NCBI RefSeq assembly: GCF_008974185.1
Contig: NZ_BKZP01000035.1
Location: 1 to 35,365, forward strand
Direction of reading: 5' to 3'
Length of the DNA stretch: 35,365 nucleotides
Source: Weizmannia acidilactici
GTDB lineage: Bacteria > Bacillota > Bacilli > Bacillales > Bacillaceae_C
Notes under the pieces: generated by a model
Databases searched by the model: none
Told to the model about the DNA's origin: nothing
What the model saw: only the letters and a program-made list of their open reading frames with translations
Shown here: positions 26,980-33,816 of the stretch, piece after piece
Position numbering within the stretch: position 1 is the stretch's first letter
How the letters are laid out: every line of letters begins with the position of its first letter
Program-made: the position numbers and the translations under genes

Positions 26980-28187
26980 TCAAAAGACAAATAAAAATGG
27001 CGGCGGTGCTGCTGCTTTCTATCTTTATGCTTACCGGCTGCTGGAGCCATAAAGAATTGACGGATATTGCCTTTGTCAGCGCGATCGGAGTCGACCGCCT
27101 TGAAAATGGCAAATACTTGGTCACCTATCAAATTGTCAATTCTTTAAACATCCCGAACGGCATGCAATTGGGCGGGGGACAGGGGCCACCCGTCACCATT
27201 TACCAGGCTACAGGCAGAACAGTCCAAGAAGCATTCCGAAACGGGGGACAGGAAATTTCAAGGAGATTATATTTTTCGCATGCAAACGTATTAATGGTTG
27301 GTGAAGAAACAGCCAAGGAAGGGATTTATCCCATCCTTGATGTCCTGGACAGGCACAAAGAATTCCGCAATACGGCCACTTTTGTCATTGCTCGTAATTG
27401 TAAAGCGGAAGATATTCTTAAAGTATTAACCCCAATTGACCGGGTTCCGGCAAATAAAATCAACAAAACGTTGGAATATGCCCAGGAAGGTTCTGGGGGG
27501 AGGCTGAAAATAAGTATGTCGGACCTCATTTCCGATTTTACCACAGAGGGAAAAGAAGCGGCAGTTGGCAGCATTAAACTAATCGGGGATCCGGAAAAAG
27601 GGAAAATGCAGGATAGCTTAAACCAGACCGCTTTATCGGCATATTTAATGAGCTCGGCAATCGGCATCATAAAAAACGGCAAATTGATTGGCTGGGTTGA
27701 CGGAAACAAAGCACGCGTCATTACATGGCTGCTCAAGAAGACAAATATCACTTCCCTGACGCTCGACTGGAACCATCATCCGGATGCGGTTGATATCCGG
27801 ACAATAAAAACAAATGTAGACATAAAGCCGGTGATGAAAAACGGCAAACCGGAAATGAATATCGATATTACATTTCAGGGGCAGCTTTATGAAGTGGATG
27901 TGCCCATGAAAGTAATGGATATGAAAGTGATCGACCGTCTTCAAAAAGCTTATGAAAAGAAAGCCGAGCAGCAAATTTACGCGGGAATCCGCTATATGCA
28001 GCAGGAAAAATGTGATGTATTCGGGTTTGGGCAAATGATCCACCAGCAGTATCCGAAGCAATGGAAAAAAATGAAGAACCATTGGAATGAAAAAGGGTTT
28101 GCCAACTTAAAAGTAAACGTGCATTCGAATGTGATCATCAGCAATTCGGAACTAAGGACGGATCCGTTCCATTCAAATTTAAAATAG
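26976..28187 (+). CDS. GerC-type germinant receptor lipoprotein
   Basis: A 403-residue lipoprotein, the C subunit of the Ger receptor. The signal peptide ends in the lipobox LTGC with the lipidated Cys22, followed by WSHKELTDIAFVSAIGVD, the hallmark start of GerC proteins. The middle contains EISRRLYFSHANVLMVGEE and FRNTATFVIA, also typical. It is exposed on the outer face of the inner spore membrane. Its start overlaps the stop of the A-subunit gene by four bases, and the B-subunit gene follows after 16 bp. Confidence 0.93.
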   Translation: MIKRQIKMAAVLLLSIFMLTGCWSHKELTDIAFVSAIGVDRLENGKYLVTYQIVNSLNIPNGMQLGGGQGPPVTIYQATGRTVQEAFRNGGQEISRRLYFSHANVLMVGEETAKEGIYPILDVLDRHKEFRNTATFVIARNCKAEDILKVLTPIDRVPANKINKTLEYAQEGSGGRLKISMSDLISDFTTEGKEAAVGSIKLIGDPEKGKMQDSLNQTALSAYLMSSAIGIIKNGKLIGWVDGNKARVITWLLKKTNITSLTLDWNHHPDAVDIRTIKTNVDIKPVMKNGKPEMNIDITFQGQLYEVDVPMKVMDMKVIDRLQKAYEKKAEQQIYAGIRYMQQEKCDVFGFGQMIHQQYPKQWKKMKNHWNEKGFANLKVNVHSNVIISNSELRTDPFHSNLK

Positions 28188-28203
28188 CAAGGCCTGGTGA
28201 TAT

Positions 28204-29325
28204 ATGGAAAAAGCAAAAATCTCACCTTACCAATTATTTGTGATGATTTTTATGTTTGAACTTGGCAGCGCGCTTCTACTTGCAATTGGGAGCGGCGCAA
28301 AACAGGATGCATGGCTGGCCATTCTCGGCGGCATGTGCATGGGCTTTTTCCTGTTTTATCTTTATTATAAAATCTTTACCTTTTACCCGGATCTATCCCC
28401 GGTCCAAAGCCTGCAAGCCGTATATGGGAAGTTTCTTGGATGGATATTCGGGTTTAATTTTGGCATATATTTTTTGTATTTGTCGGCCAGGGTACTGCGC
28501 GATTTCGGGGAAATGCTGATCATTACTTCCTATCCGGAATTTCCGCTGTTTATTATTAACGCCATTATGGCTTTTTGCATCATTTATGCCGTAAAAAAAG
28601 GAATTGAAGTGATCGCAAGAACCGGGGAAATTTTTTTCATATTTTACTATATCATGGCGATCACGGGATTTGTGTTGATCATCGTATCCCGGCTCATTAA
28701 TCTGAATCATCTGAAGCCGGTACTTGAAAGCGGAGTCATGCCCGTGTTAAAATCGATGATCACGGAAACGATTTATGTCCCTTTTGGGGAAACGATTGTA
28801 TTTTTCAGCATTCTCCCACTTGTAAACCATTCGAAGAAAGTCAAAATTGCCGGGCTGTCCGCAATATTACTAAGCGGGACGAATTTGGTATTTTCCATGC
28901 TGATCAATATTTCCGTGATTGGCGCAGAGACGATCCAGCGCTCCCCGTTTCCGCTTCTTTCGACCATCCGGGAAATACAGTTTGCCCATTTTTTGGAAAG
29001 GCTCGACGTATTTTTTATGATTGCGCTAATTGTTGGCGGTTTTTTTAAAGTCACCCTTTTCTTTTATGCGGCATGTGTTATTTTTACGGAGCTATTTAAA
29101 GTGGATGGTTACCAGAAAACCGTGTATCCGCTCGGCTTCATTATGCTGTGCGCTTCTCTTATGATCGCATCTACTTATGCGGAACATATCAATGAAGGGC
29201 TCAAAGTCGTTCCTATCCTGTTCCATTTTCCGGCGCAAGTGGCATTTCCGCTGCTCAGCCTTCTTATTATTTTATGGAAAGAAAGGCGTAAGAAAAAGAA
29301 ACAGCAAAAAGCATCGCCTGCCTAG
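28204..29325 (+). CDS. GerB-type germinant receptor subunit B
   Basis: A 373-residue polytopic protein with about ten membrane helices, of the GerAB/ArcD/ProY (APC-superfamily) spore germination permease family. It starts with EKAKISPYQLFVMIFMFELGSALL, typical of GerB proteins, and ends in a basic KERRKKKKQQK tail. In receptors of this kind the B subunit is the likely binding site of the nutrient. ATG 28204 follows GGTGAT. It is the last receptor gene; a 56-residue gene with its own strong ribosome binding site follows 60 bp later. Confidence 0.92.
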   Translation: MEKAKISPYQLFVMIFMFELGSALLLAIGSGAKQDAWLAILGGMCMGFFLFYLYYKIFTFYPDLSPVQSLQAVYGKFLGWIFGFNFGIYFLYLSARVLRDFGEMLIITSYPEFPLFIINAIMAFCIIYAVKKGIEVIARTGEIFFIFYYIMAITGFVLIIVSRLINLNHLKPVLESGVMPVLKSMITETIYVPFGETIVFFSILPLVNHSKKVKIAGLSAILLSGTNLVFSMLINISVIGAETIQRSPFPLLSTIREIQFAHFLERLDVFFMIALIVGGFFKVTLFFYAACVIFTELFKVDGYQKTVYPLGFIMLCASLMIASTYAEHINEGLKVVPILFHFPAQVAFPLLSLLIILWKERRKKKKQQKASPA

Positions 29326-29385
29326 CGCCCAGTCCAACCTAAGCGGGATGCATAAATTAAAACAAGAAAGAGAGGAGGTAGTTGA

Positions 29386-29556
29386 ATGAATTCACATGTA
29401 CATTATCCTTCCCGTCTCGCGCCGTTTTTCGGGGCCCCGCTTTTAGGAGGTTTTCTCGGCGGGCTGCTTGGCGGCGCACTGGTGAGGCCGCGCCCGTTCT
29501 TTCTGTATCCGCCGGTTCCATATGCCTACCCGCCATTTCCTTACTATCCGTATTAA
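29386..29556 (+). CDS. 56-residue Gly/Pro/Tyr-rich small protein
   Basis: A short gene with an excellent GAGGAGG seven bases before ATG. The protein has three parts: a polar start (MNSHVHYPSR), a Gly/Leu-rich hydrophobic stretch (residues 11-33, with GGFLGGLLGG), and a tail made almost entirely of Pro, Tyr, Phe and Val (residues 34-56, ending FPYYPY). Such composition is common in small spore-associated proteins, but I do not recognise a family. It lies 60 bp after the ger operon and could be read through from it. A longer frame from TTG 29382 overlaps it but its product looks random. A 10-bp stem at 29564-29591 follows, without a T-run. Confidence 0.7.
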   Translation: MNSHVHYPSRLAPFFGAPLLGGFLGGLLGGALVRPRPFFLYPPVPYAYPPFPYYPY

Positions 29557-29597
29557 ATTTTTTACCCCGCTTTGTCTATTGAAAGCGGGGTTAATTG

Positions 29598-29963
29598 TTA
29601 TGACCAGCGCATTTTCATCTGAATGGCACAACATGGCTCGGGATCGTGGCCGGTTTGATGGGCAAATTCAAGCACGAGTCCGTCCGGCGAATAGAAAACG
29701 CGCGGCGTATGTTTGATGCCCGTTCCTGCAAGGAGGCGCCCGATCTGTGCCATATTGGACTTTTGTGCCGCTTCCATCAGCTGGCCGGCAAAAGGGGCAG
29801 ATCGTAAAATGCGGTTTGTAACCAGCTGTGCATCGGATAAAAGTTCATTCATATGCAAAGCGGTATCCATAAATTTTTTCGGGCGTACGGCAGGATATTG
29901 GCGGAAAGGCATGGAATAGTATGAAAGGATGGAAGGGTAACGATGATACGGATTGGGGTACAT
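29598..29963 (-). CDS. YuzC-like protein
   Basis: A 121-residue protein with a Tyr/Pro/Arg-rich N-terminus (MYPNPYHRYPSILSYYSMPFRQYP) and a helical middle part (AQLVTNRILRSAPFAGQLMEAAQ), then KHTPRVFYSPDGLVLEF. The pattern and length resemble B. subtilis YuzC, a protein linked to sporulation; this is from memory and not checked. No enzymatic motif, signal peptide or membrane helix is seen. ATG has AGAAGGTGAG upstream on the minus strand. It is divergent from the menI-like gene. Confidence 0.6.
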   Translation of the reverse strand: MYPNPYHRYPSILSYYSMPFRQYPAVRPKKFMDTALHMNELLSDAQLVTNRILRSAPFAGQLMEAAQKSNMAQIGRLLAGTGIKHTPRVFYSPDGLVLEFAHQTGHDPEPCCAIQMKMRWS

Positions 29964-29980
29964 ACTCTCACCTTCTTTCT

Positions 29981-30010
29981 TTGGCGGAAAACAAATTTTT
30001 TACATATTAT
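29981..30010 (+). promoter_or_regulatory. candidate sigma-A promoter of the yuxO/menI gene
   Basis: TTGGCG at 29981 and TATTAT at 30005 are 18 bp apart, about 56 bp before the start codon at 30066. It agrees with the TTG start chosen for the gene. Confidence 0.4.
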
Positions 30011-30065
30011 GAAAAGAAGGCGCGGAAGATGTATGGACAATCCGAAACAAAGGAGGAACGAGAAA

Positions 30066-30455
30066 TTGGAACTGGAAAACACATTGATCGGTGCTTTAGG
30101 GATCAAACTTGTAAAAATGGAGCCGGGAAAAGTGGTGGCAACCATGCCGGTGAACGAAAAAACGAGGCAACCGCTCGGGTACCTGCACGGCGGCGCTTCT
30201 GTCGCATTGGCGGAAACGGCGGCAAGCCTCGGGGCAGCCATGCTGATTGATTTGGAAAAAGAGGTTTGCTTCGGACTTGAAATCAATGCGAACCACATCC
30301 GCTCCAAACGGGACGGCACCGTGAAGGCCGTTGCAGAAGTTGTGCACCGGGGCAAAAACACCCAAGTGTGGGAAATTAAAATCATGGATGAAGAAGAAAA
30401 TTTGATTTGCTTATCGCGGTGCACGATTGCGGTTGTGCCGAAAAAAGAAAAATGA
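30066..30455 (+). CDS. yuxO: hotdog-fold thioesterase YuxO, probable DHNA-CoA hydrolase (MenI)
   Basis: A 129-residue PaaI/YuxO-type hotdog thioesterase. The catalytic segment GYLHGGASVALAET carries His41 and Glu50; FGLEINANH and SRCTIAVV follow as in B. subtilis YuxO. By similarity it hydrolyses 1,4-dihydroxy-2-naphthoyl-CoA in menaquinone synthesis, though no men gene lies here. TTG 30066 follows AAAGGAGG. The open frame extends to 29943, with an ATG at 30033, but only TTG has a good ribosome binding site. A bidirectional terminator separates it from the convergent exporter gene. Confidence 0.85.
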   Translation: MELENTLIGALGIKLVKMEPGKVVATMPVNEKTRQPLGYLHGGASVALAETAASLGAAMLIDLEKEVCFGLEINANHIRSKRDGTVKAVAEVVHRGKNTQVWEIKIMDEEENLICLSRCTIAVVPKKEK

Positions 30456-30460
30456 AAAAA

Positions 30461-30490
30461 GCTGCAGGTATGCTTAGCCTGCAGCCTTTT
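30461..30490. terminator. bidirectional terminator between yuxO and the MFS gene
   Basis: GCTGCAGG (30461) pairs with CCTGCAGC (30478). Six A precede and four T follow, so the stem can end both convergent genes. Confidence 0.8.
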
Positions 30491-30514
30491 AAATAGATGA
30501 TGCTGACTTTTCGG

Positions 30515-31732
30515 TCATTGGTTGAGCCCTTCCTGCAGCTGGCGGCGCTGCTCGGATTTTACGCTGAAAAAGAGGAGCACAAACGCAAAAATAAACAATA
30601 TCCCGGTGACATAGAAAACGGACGAAATGCCGGAAATGCCGGATACATAACCGCCAAGCAGCGGCCCCGTCACATTGCCGAGGAAACGGAAACTTTGGTT
30701 ATAACCGAGTACTTCCCCCTGCATACTGAGCGGCGCTTCGAGGCGGATAAATGCGACGATGCTCGGGTTCATGCCGCCGACCACCATCCCAAACAGGAAT
30801 CTCAAAATAATGAGTTCCCATAAATTGTTCACAAGCGCCTGCGGAACCATAAAGGCACAGGCTAAAACAAGCAAAACAAGTAGCACTTTTGCATGCCCGA
30901 ATTTGTCGCCAAGCGCCCCCCACTGCCTTGTCAAAAGGAGATTACCGAATCCGGTTGCGGAAAACGCCATGCCGGAAAGGAGCGCGACATTGCCGGCGCT
31001 TGTTAAATGGCTTACATACAGTGCCAGTAACGGCTGGACGCTGAAGTTGGCCATCTGGATCAAAAGGGCAATCACCATAACGGTAATCAAAATGCGGTGG
31101 CTGACAATGCGTTTCAGCACGTCGATGGAAGAAACGTGCGCCGCTTTTTTCTGTACCGGCTCGCGGCGTTTTTCTTTAATGCCGAATACAACGCCGAGCG
31201 CGGCAATAGAAATGGTGGCGGCTGTGATGATAAACGTATATTTAAAGCCAAAGCTGTCGGCGATTGAACCACCGATCATCGGTCCGAACAAACTGCCGGA
31301 AACATTGCCCATCTGCAATGTGCCGAGCACCTTCCCTGCCTCTTCTTTCGGTGTCTGCGCGGAAATCAAAGCCATCGAAGTCGGGATAAAACCGGTCACA
31401 ATCCCCATAAAAAAGCGGGTGATAAACAGGGAGATAACGTTATTGGCCAGCCCCATGCAAAAAATGCTTGCGGCGATGCCGAAGCCGGTAATGACGAGTG
31501 TCGGTTTAAAGCCGTACTTGTCGCCGATTCTGCCCCATACCGGAGACATGATGAAAGCGACCAAAAAGGTGACGCCGAAAATATAGCCGGCCCACCGTTG
31601 GACATACACATCGCTGAAATGTCCGAACGTTTTAATATATAGCGATAAAAATGGAATAATCATCGTCATGCTTGCGCCAACGAGAAAATTACAAACGAGC
31701 ATAATATACAAGTTACGCTTTTCCTGAGTCAT
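30515..31732 (-). CDS. MFS exporter, YuxJ-like
   Basis: A 405-residue major facilitator superfamily transporter with 12 predicted helices. Motif A between helices 2 and 3 reads GRIGDKYGFKPTL, and GFIPTSMALISAQTPKEEAGKVLGT lies in the region of motif C, which places it among drug:H+ antiporters of the DHA1 type. It resembles B. subtilis YuxJ and similar multidrug efflux proteins; the substrate is unknown. GAAGGAGG lies about 14 bases before ATG, an unusually long spacing, and no alternative start codon is in frame closer to it. A palindrome upstream may be its operator. Confidence 0.82.
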   Translation of the reverse strand: MTQEKRNLYIMLVCNFLVGASMTMIIPFLSLYIKTFGHFSDVYVQRWAGYIFGVTFLVAFIMSPVWGRIGDKYGFKPTLVITGFGIAASIFCMGLANNVISLFITRFFMGIVTGFIPTSMALISAQTPKEEAGKVLGTLQMGNVSGSLFGPMIGGSIADSFGFKYTFIITAATISIAALGVVFGIKEKRREPVQKKAAHVSSIDVLKRIVSHRILITVMVIALLIQMANFSVQPLLALYVSHLTSAGNVALLSGMAFSATGFGNLLLTRQWGALGDKFGHAKVLLVLLVLACAFMVPQALVNNLWELIILRFLFGMVVGGMNPSIVAFIRLEAPLSMQGEVLGYNQSFRFLGNVTGPLLGGYVSGISGISSVFYVTGILFIFAFVLLFFSVKSEQRRQLQEGLNQ

Positions 31733-31767
31733 CTGGATGGGTAACCGCCTCCTTCATATATATAAGC

Positions 31768-31780
31768 ACACTAAAAGTGT
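31768..31780. promoter_or_regulatory. candidate operator before the MFS gene
   Basis: The perfect palindrome ACACT-AAA-AGTGT lies 36 bp upstream of the exporter's ATG. On the minus strand a possible -10, TACAAT, lies directly before it, placing the palindrome at the transcription start, as expected of a repressor site. No regulator gene is adjacent. The rest of 31781-31927 holds no gene I can see. Confidence 0.35.
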
Positions 31781-31927
31781 ATTGTATTAATATTTCGTTC
31801 ACCTAAATATTATTATAAAACCTATGTCGGAAATTTCAACAAAACCGTCTTGAGGAAACTTGAAGGATTTTTGACAAAAATCATGTTTATTTTACTTCCC
31901 GATATACGAAGAAGCCGCGGGCAACGA

Positions 31928-31962
31928 TAAAAAAGGCCGGGACCTTTCCGAAAGATCCCGGC
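31928..31962 (-). terminator. terminator of kapB
   Basis: On the minus strand a GC-rich stem (GCCGGGA with TCCCGGC, extended inward) is followed by six T. It lies 7 bp after the kapB stop. Confidence 0.85.
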
Positions 31963-31969
31963 TGCCAGC

Positions 31970-32341
31970 TTAAATCCCATATTCTTTCATCAAGTTTTTT
32001 AATGCTGCGATGCTTTTTTGGCTGTAGAGTGTATCTTCTTTTTCGAGTTTTTCCACGAGCCCGTGGACAGCCGTTCTTAACGACTCGGTGTAATCCGGGA
32101 TTTCGCCGCTGTAAGGTTTGGCTGTTTTCAACGGGATATTCGCCTGTTCCCCGTAGGCAAGCGCTTTCCGCTCATGGAAAAACGGCACGTCCCCTTCATT
32201 CGGATGATGCAGATCCCCCTGGGCGGGATGTTTCAAAACGGCCAGCGTTTTAAACACGTAATGGTCGGGGAATACTTGCGTAATTTCCCCGATATATTTT
32301 CCCGTTTTCTTTGTTGTTACGATGAAATCGCCAATGTCCAC
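31970..32341 (-). CDS. kapB: kinase-associated protein B (KapB)
   Basis: A 123-residue protein closely matching B. subtilis KapB: TKKTGKYIGEITQVFPDHYVFK-type start, then AVLKHPAQGDLHHP, VPFFHERKALAYGEQANIP and YSGEIPDYTESL. KapB is known to support phosphorylation through the KinB kinase of the sporulation phosphorelay. Despite the traditional name 'lipoprotein' no lipobox is visible with the start chosen. GTG 32341 follows AAGGGGGAATTGGA; the frame runs on to 32524 but lacks a ribosome binding site there. It is divergent from ppiB. Confidence 0.88.
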   Translation of the reverse strand: MDIGDFIVTTKKTGKYIGEITQVFPDHYVFKTLAVLKHPAQGDLHHPNEGDVPFFHERKALAYGEQANIPLKTAKPYSGEIPDYTESLRTAVHGLVEKLEKEDTLYSQKSIAALKNLMKEYGI

Positions 32342-32424
32342 TCCAATTCCCCCTTGCTTTTTTCTATATATCATTATGGGAAAAATACGGGAAAGAAGCA
32401 AAAGAAAAAAATCCGTTTTTTCCT

Positions 32425-32454
32425 TTGGACTTTTCGGGCTGATTTTAGTAAAGT
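32425..32454 (+). promoter_or_regulatory. candidate sigma-A promoter of ppiB
   Basis: TTGGAC at 32425 and TAAAGT at 32449 are 18 bp apart and lie 44 bp before the ppiB start. Both hexamers deviate from consensus. Confidence 0.35.
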
Positions 32455-32497
32455 TAAACAAGAGCAGTGAATGAAACGGATGGAGGTTTATCAATCT

Positions 32498-33097
32498 ATG
32501 ACAGAAGAAACGATATATCCGCAATTAACGGCGGAAGTGCAGGAAAACGAAACGGTCGTCGACATGCAGACGAATATGGGGACGATCACGATCAAATTAT
32601 TTCCGAAACTCGCGCCGAAGACGGTTGAAAATTTTGTTCAGCACAGCAAAAACGGATATTATGACGGCTTGACGTTCCATCGCGTGATTAACGGGTTCAT
32701 GATCCAGGGTGGCGATCCGGAAGGAAACGGGACCGGCGGCGAGAGCATTTACGGCGCCCCTTTTGAAGATGAATTTTCGCAACGTCTGTTTAATATCCGC
32801 GGCGCGTTGTCGATGGCCAATGCCGGCCCGAATACGAACGGAAGCCAATTTTTCATCGTCCAAAGCAAAACGGTTGATCCAAGTTTGAAAGGGCAGATGG
32901 AACAGGCAGGCTATCCGGCTGAGATCGTGGAAGCATATATGGAAAAAGGCGGCACTCCGTGGCTTGATTTCCGCCACACCGTGTTCGGCCAGGTCATTGA
33001 AGGCATGGATGTCGTGGACGAAATTGCAAGTGTCCGGACCGGCATGTACGATAAGCCGCTGCACGATGTCATGATTGAAAAAATGACAGTCCGGTAA
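32498..33097 (+). CDS. ppiB: peptidyl-prolyl cis-trans isomerase, cyclophilin type
   Basis: A 199-residue cytoplasmic cyclophilin that speeds proline isomerisation in folding proteins. Motifs include [22 protein letters not shown] with the catalytic Arg and the substrate-site block [19 protein letters not shown]. An insertion relative to the 143-residue B. subtilis PpiB, around [30 protein letters not shown], is seen in other Bacillaceae. No signal peptide. ATG 32498 has GGAGGT at 32482, slightly distant; ATG 32471 lacks a ribosome binding site. A terminator follows. Confidence 0.93.
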   Translation: MTEETIYPQLTAEVQENETVVDMQTNMGTITIKLFPKLAPKTVENFVQHSKNGYYDGLTFHRVINGFMIQGGDPEGNGTGGESIYGAPFEDEFSQRLFNIRGALSMANAGPNTNGSQFFIVQSKTVDPSLKGQMEQAGYPAEIVEAYMEKGGTPWLDFRHTVFGQVIEGMDVVDEIASVRTGMYDKPLHDVMIEKMTVR

Positions 33098-33106
33098 AAA
33101 AAGGGA

Positions 33107-33139
33107 AGCGCCGCAGCAATTGAATGCGGCGCTGTTTTA
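33107..33139 (+). terminator. terminator after ppiB
   Basis: AGCGCCGC (33107) pairs with GCGGCGCT (33126), followed by GTTTTAG. Confidence 0.75.
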
Positions 33140-33142
33140 GCG

Positions 33143-33172
33143 TTTTCAATCGTGTACACTGGCTGTTATAAT
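33143..33172 (+). promoter_or_regulatory. sigma-A promoter with extended -10
   Basis: TGTTATAAT (33164-33172) is an ideal extended -10; TTTTCA at 33143 is a fair -35 at 18 bp spacing. It would start transcription near 33179, before the small gene at 33204. Confidence 0.6.
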
Positions 33173-33203
33173 GGGGGTAATCGCTGCCAAAGGGGGAAAT
33201 GCC

Positions 33204-33404
33204 GTGGTTCCTTTTATTTTTGGGTTTTTAGTTGAGTTTCCGCACGATAAAAAATATTACATTCCGGCTTTTATTTCGCTGTCCTTTTTTGTGATACTCG
33301 CGGTGCTCGCCTTTTTCGCCATTCAAAAGGTTAACCGGAAGCAGATGGAGAAAGCGAAAAAAATAGAAGATGAAATCCTGAAGAAAAACCGCTTTCTGCA
33401 TTAG
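33204..33404 (+). CDS. small membrane protein of unknown function
   Basis: A 66-residue protein. A short hydrophobic start (VPFIFGFLVEF) is followed by HDKKYYIP and a strong membrane segment at about residues 20-41, then a highly charged, probably helical tail with the repeating Lys/Glu pattern KQMEKAKKIEDEILKKN. I do not recognise it. GTG 33204 follows AAAGGGGG at normal spacing; the in-frame ATG at 33171 lies inside the -10 box and cannot be used by that promoter. It stands alone between ppiB and the broken yugE-like gene. Confidence 0.6.
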   Translation: MVPFIFGFLVEFPHDKKYYIPAFISLSFFVILAVLAFFAIQKVNRKQMEKAKKIEDEILKKNRFLH

Positions 33405-33453
33405 TGCATTTTTTATAGGAAAAAGCCCATAGCATTGTTTTCAGGTGATGGAC

Positions 33454-33735
33454 ATGAACATGCATGAAACCAATGTAAAATTACGTGAATGATTTTCATG
33501 GGATCCGCTCGGTTACGGGCCGGAAGCGTATGAAACAGAAATTGCAGATTGCATTCAGGCAGTTCACGATCTGTCAGATTTAGAGGTGCTCGCTGGGAAA
33601 CTCCAGTCGATCTACGAAATTTTTGAAAAAGTAATTCGCCCAGTGCAGAAAAATGGCGGAAACCTGCATTTTACTTATACAGCAAACTTCATGCGGGCCG
33701 TGAACGTTTTCTTAAATGAGAAAAACTTCTTGTGA
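33454..33735 (+). pseudogene. yugE-like DUF1871 gene with one in-frame stop codon
   Basis: Reading from ATG 33454 (behind AGGTGAT) gives twelve residues, then TGA at 33490-33492, then an uninterrupted frame of 80 codons to TGA 33733. The part after the stop contains WDPLGYGPEAYETEIADCI and LQSIYEIFEKV, which resemble DUF1871/YugE, and in B. subtilis yugE lies near kapB. Nothing else is damaged, so the lesion is a single nonsense change or a sequencing error. No good start codon follows the stop in frame. Function of the family is unknown. Confidence 0.7.
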
Positions 33736-33816
33736 AATCCGGCCGATTCATATATGTTATATGTAAATCACGCAATCTATTCGTAATAGAAATTATTTTT
33801 ATTGGGGTGATCGGCC

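Noticed and set aside
29382-29582. A 66-codon frame from TTG 29382 in another frame over the 56-residue gene
   Set aside because: The TTG is only three bases from the Shine-Dalgarno, and the translated product is Arg/Ser-rich and looks like a shadow. ATG 29386 has ideal spacing and a structured composition.
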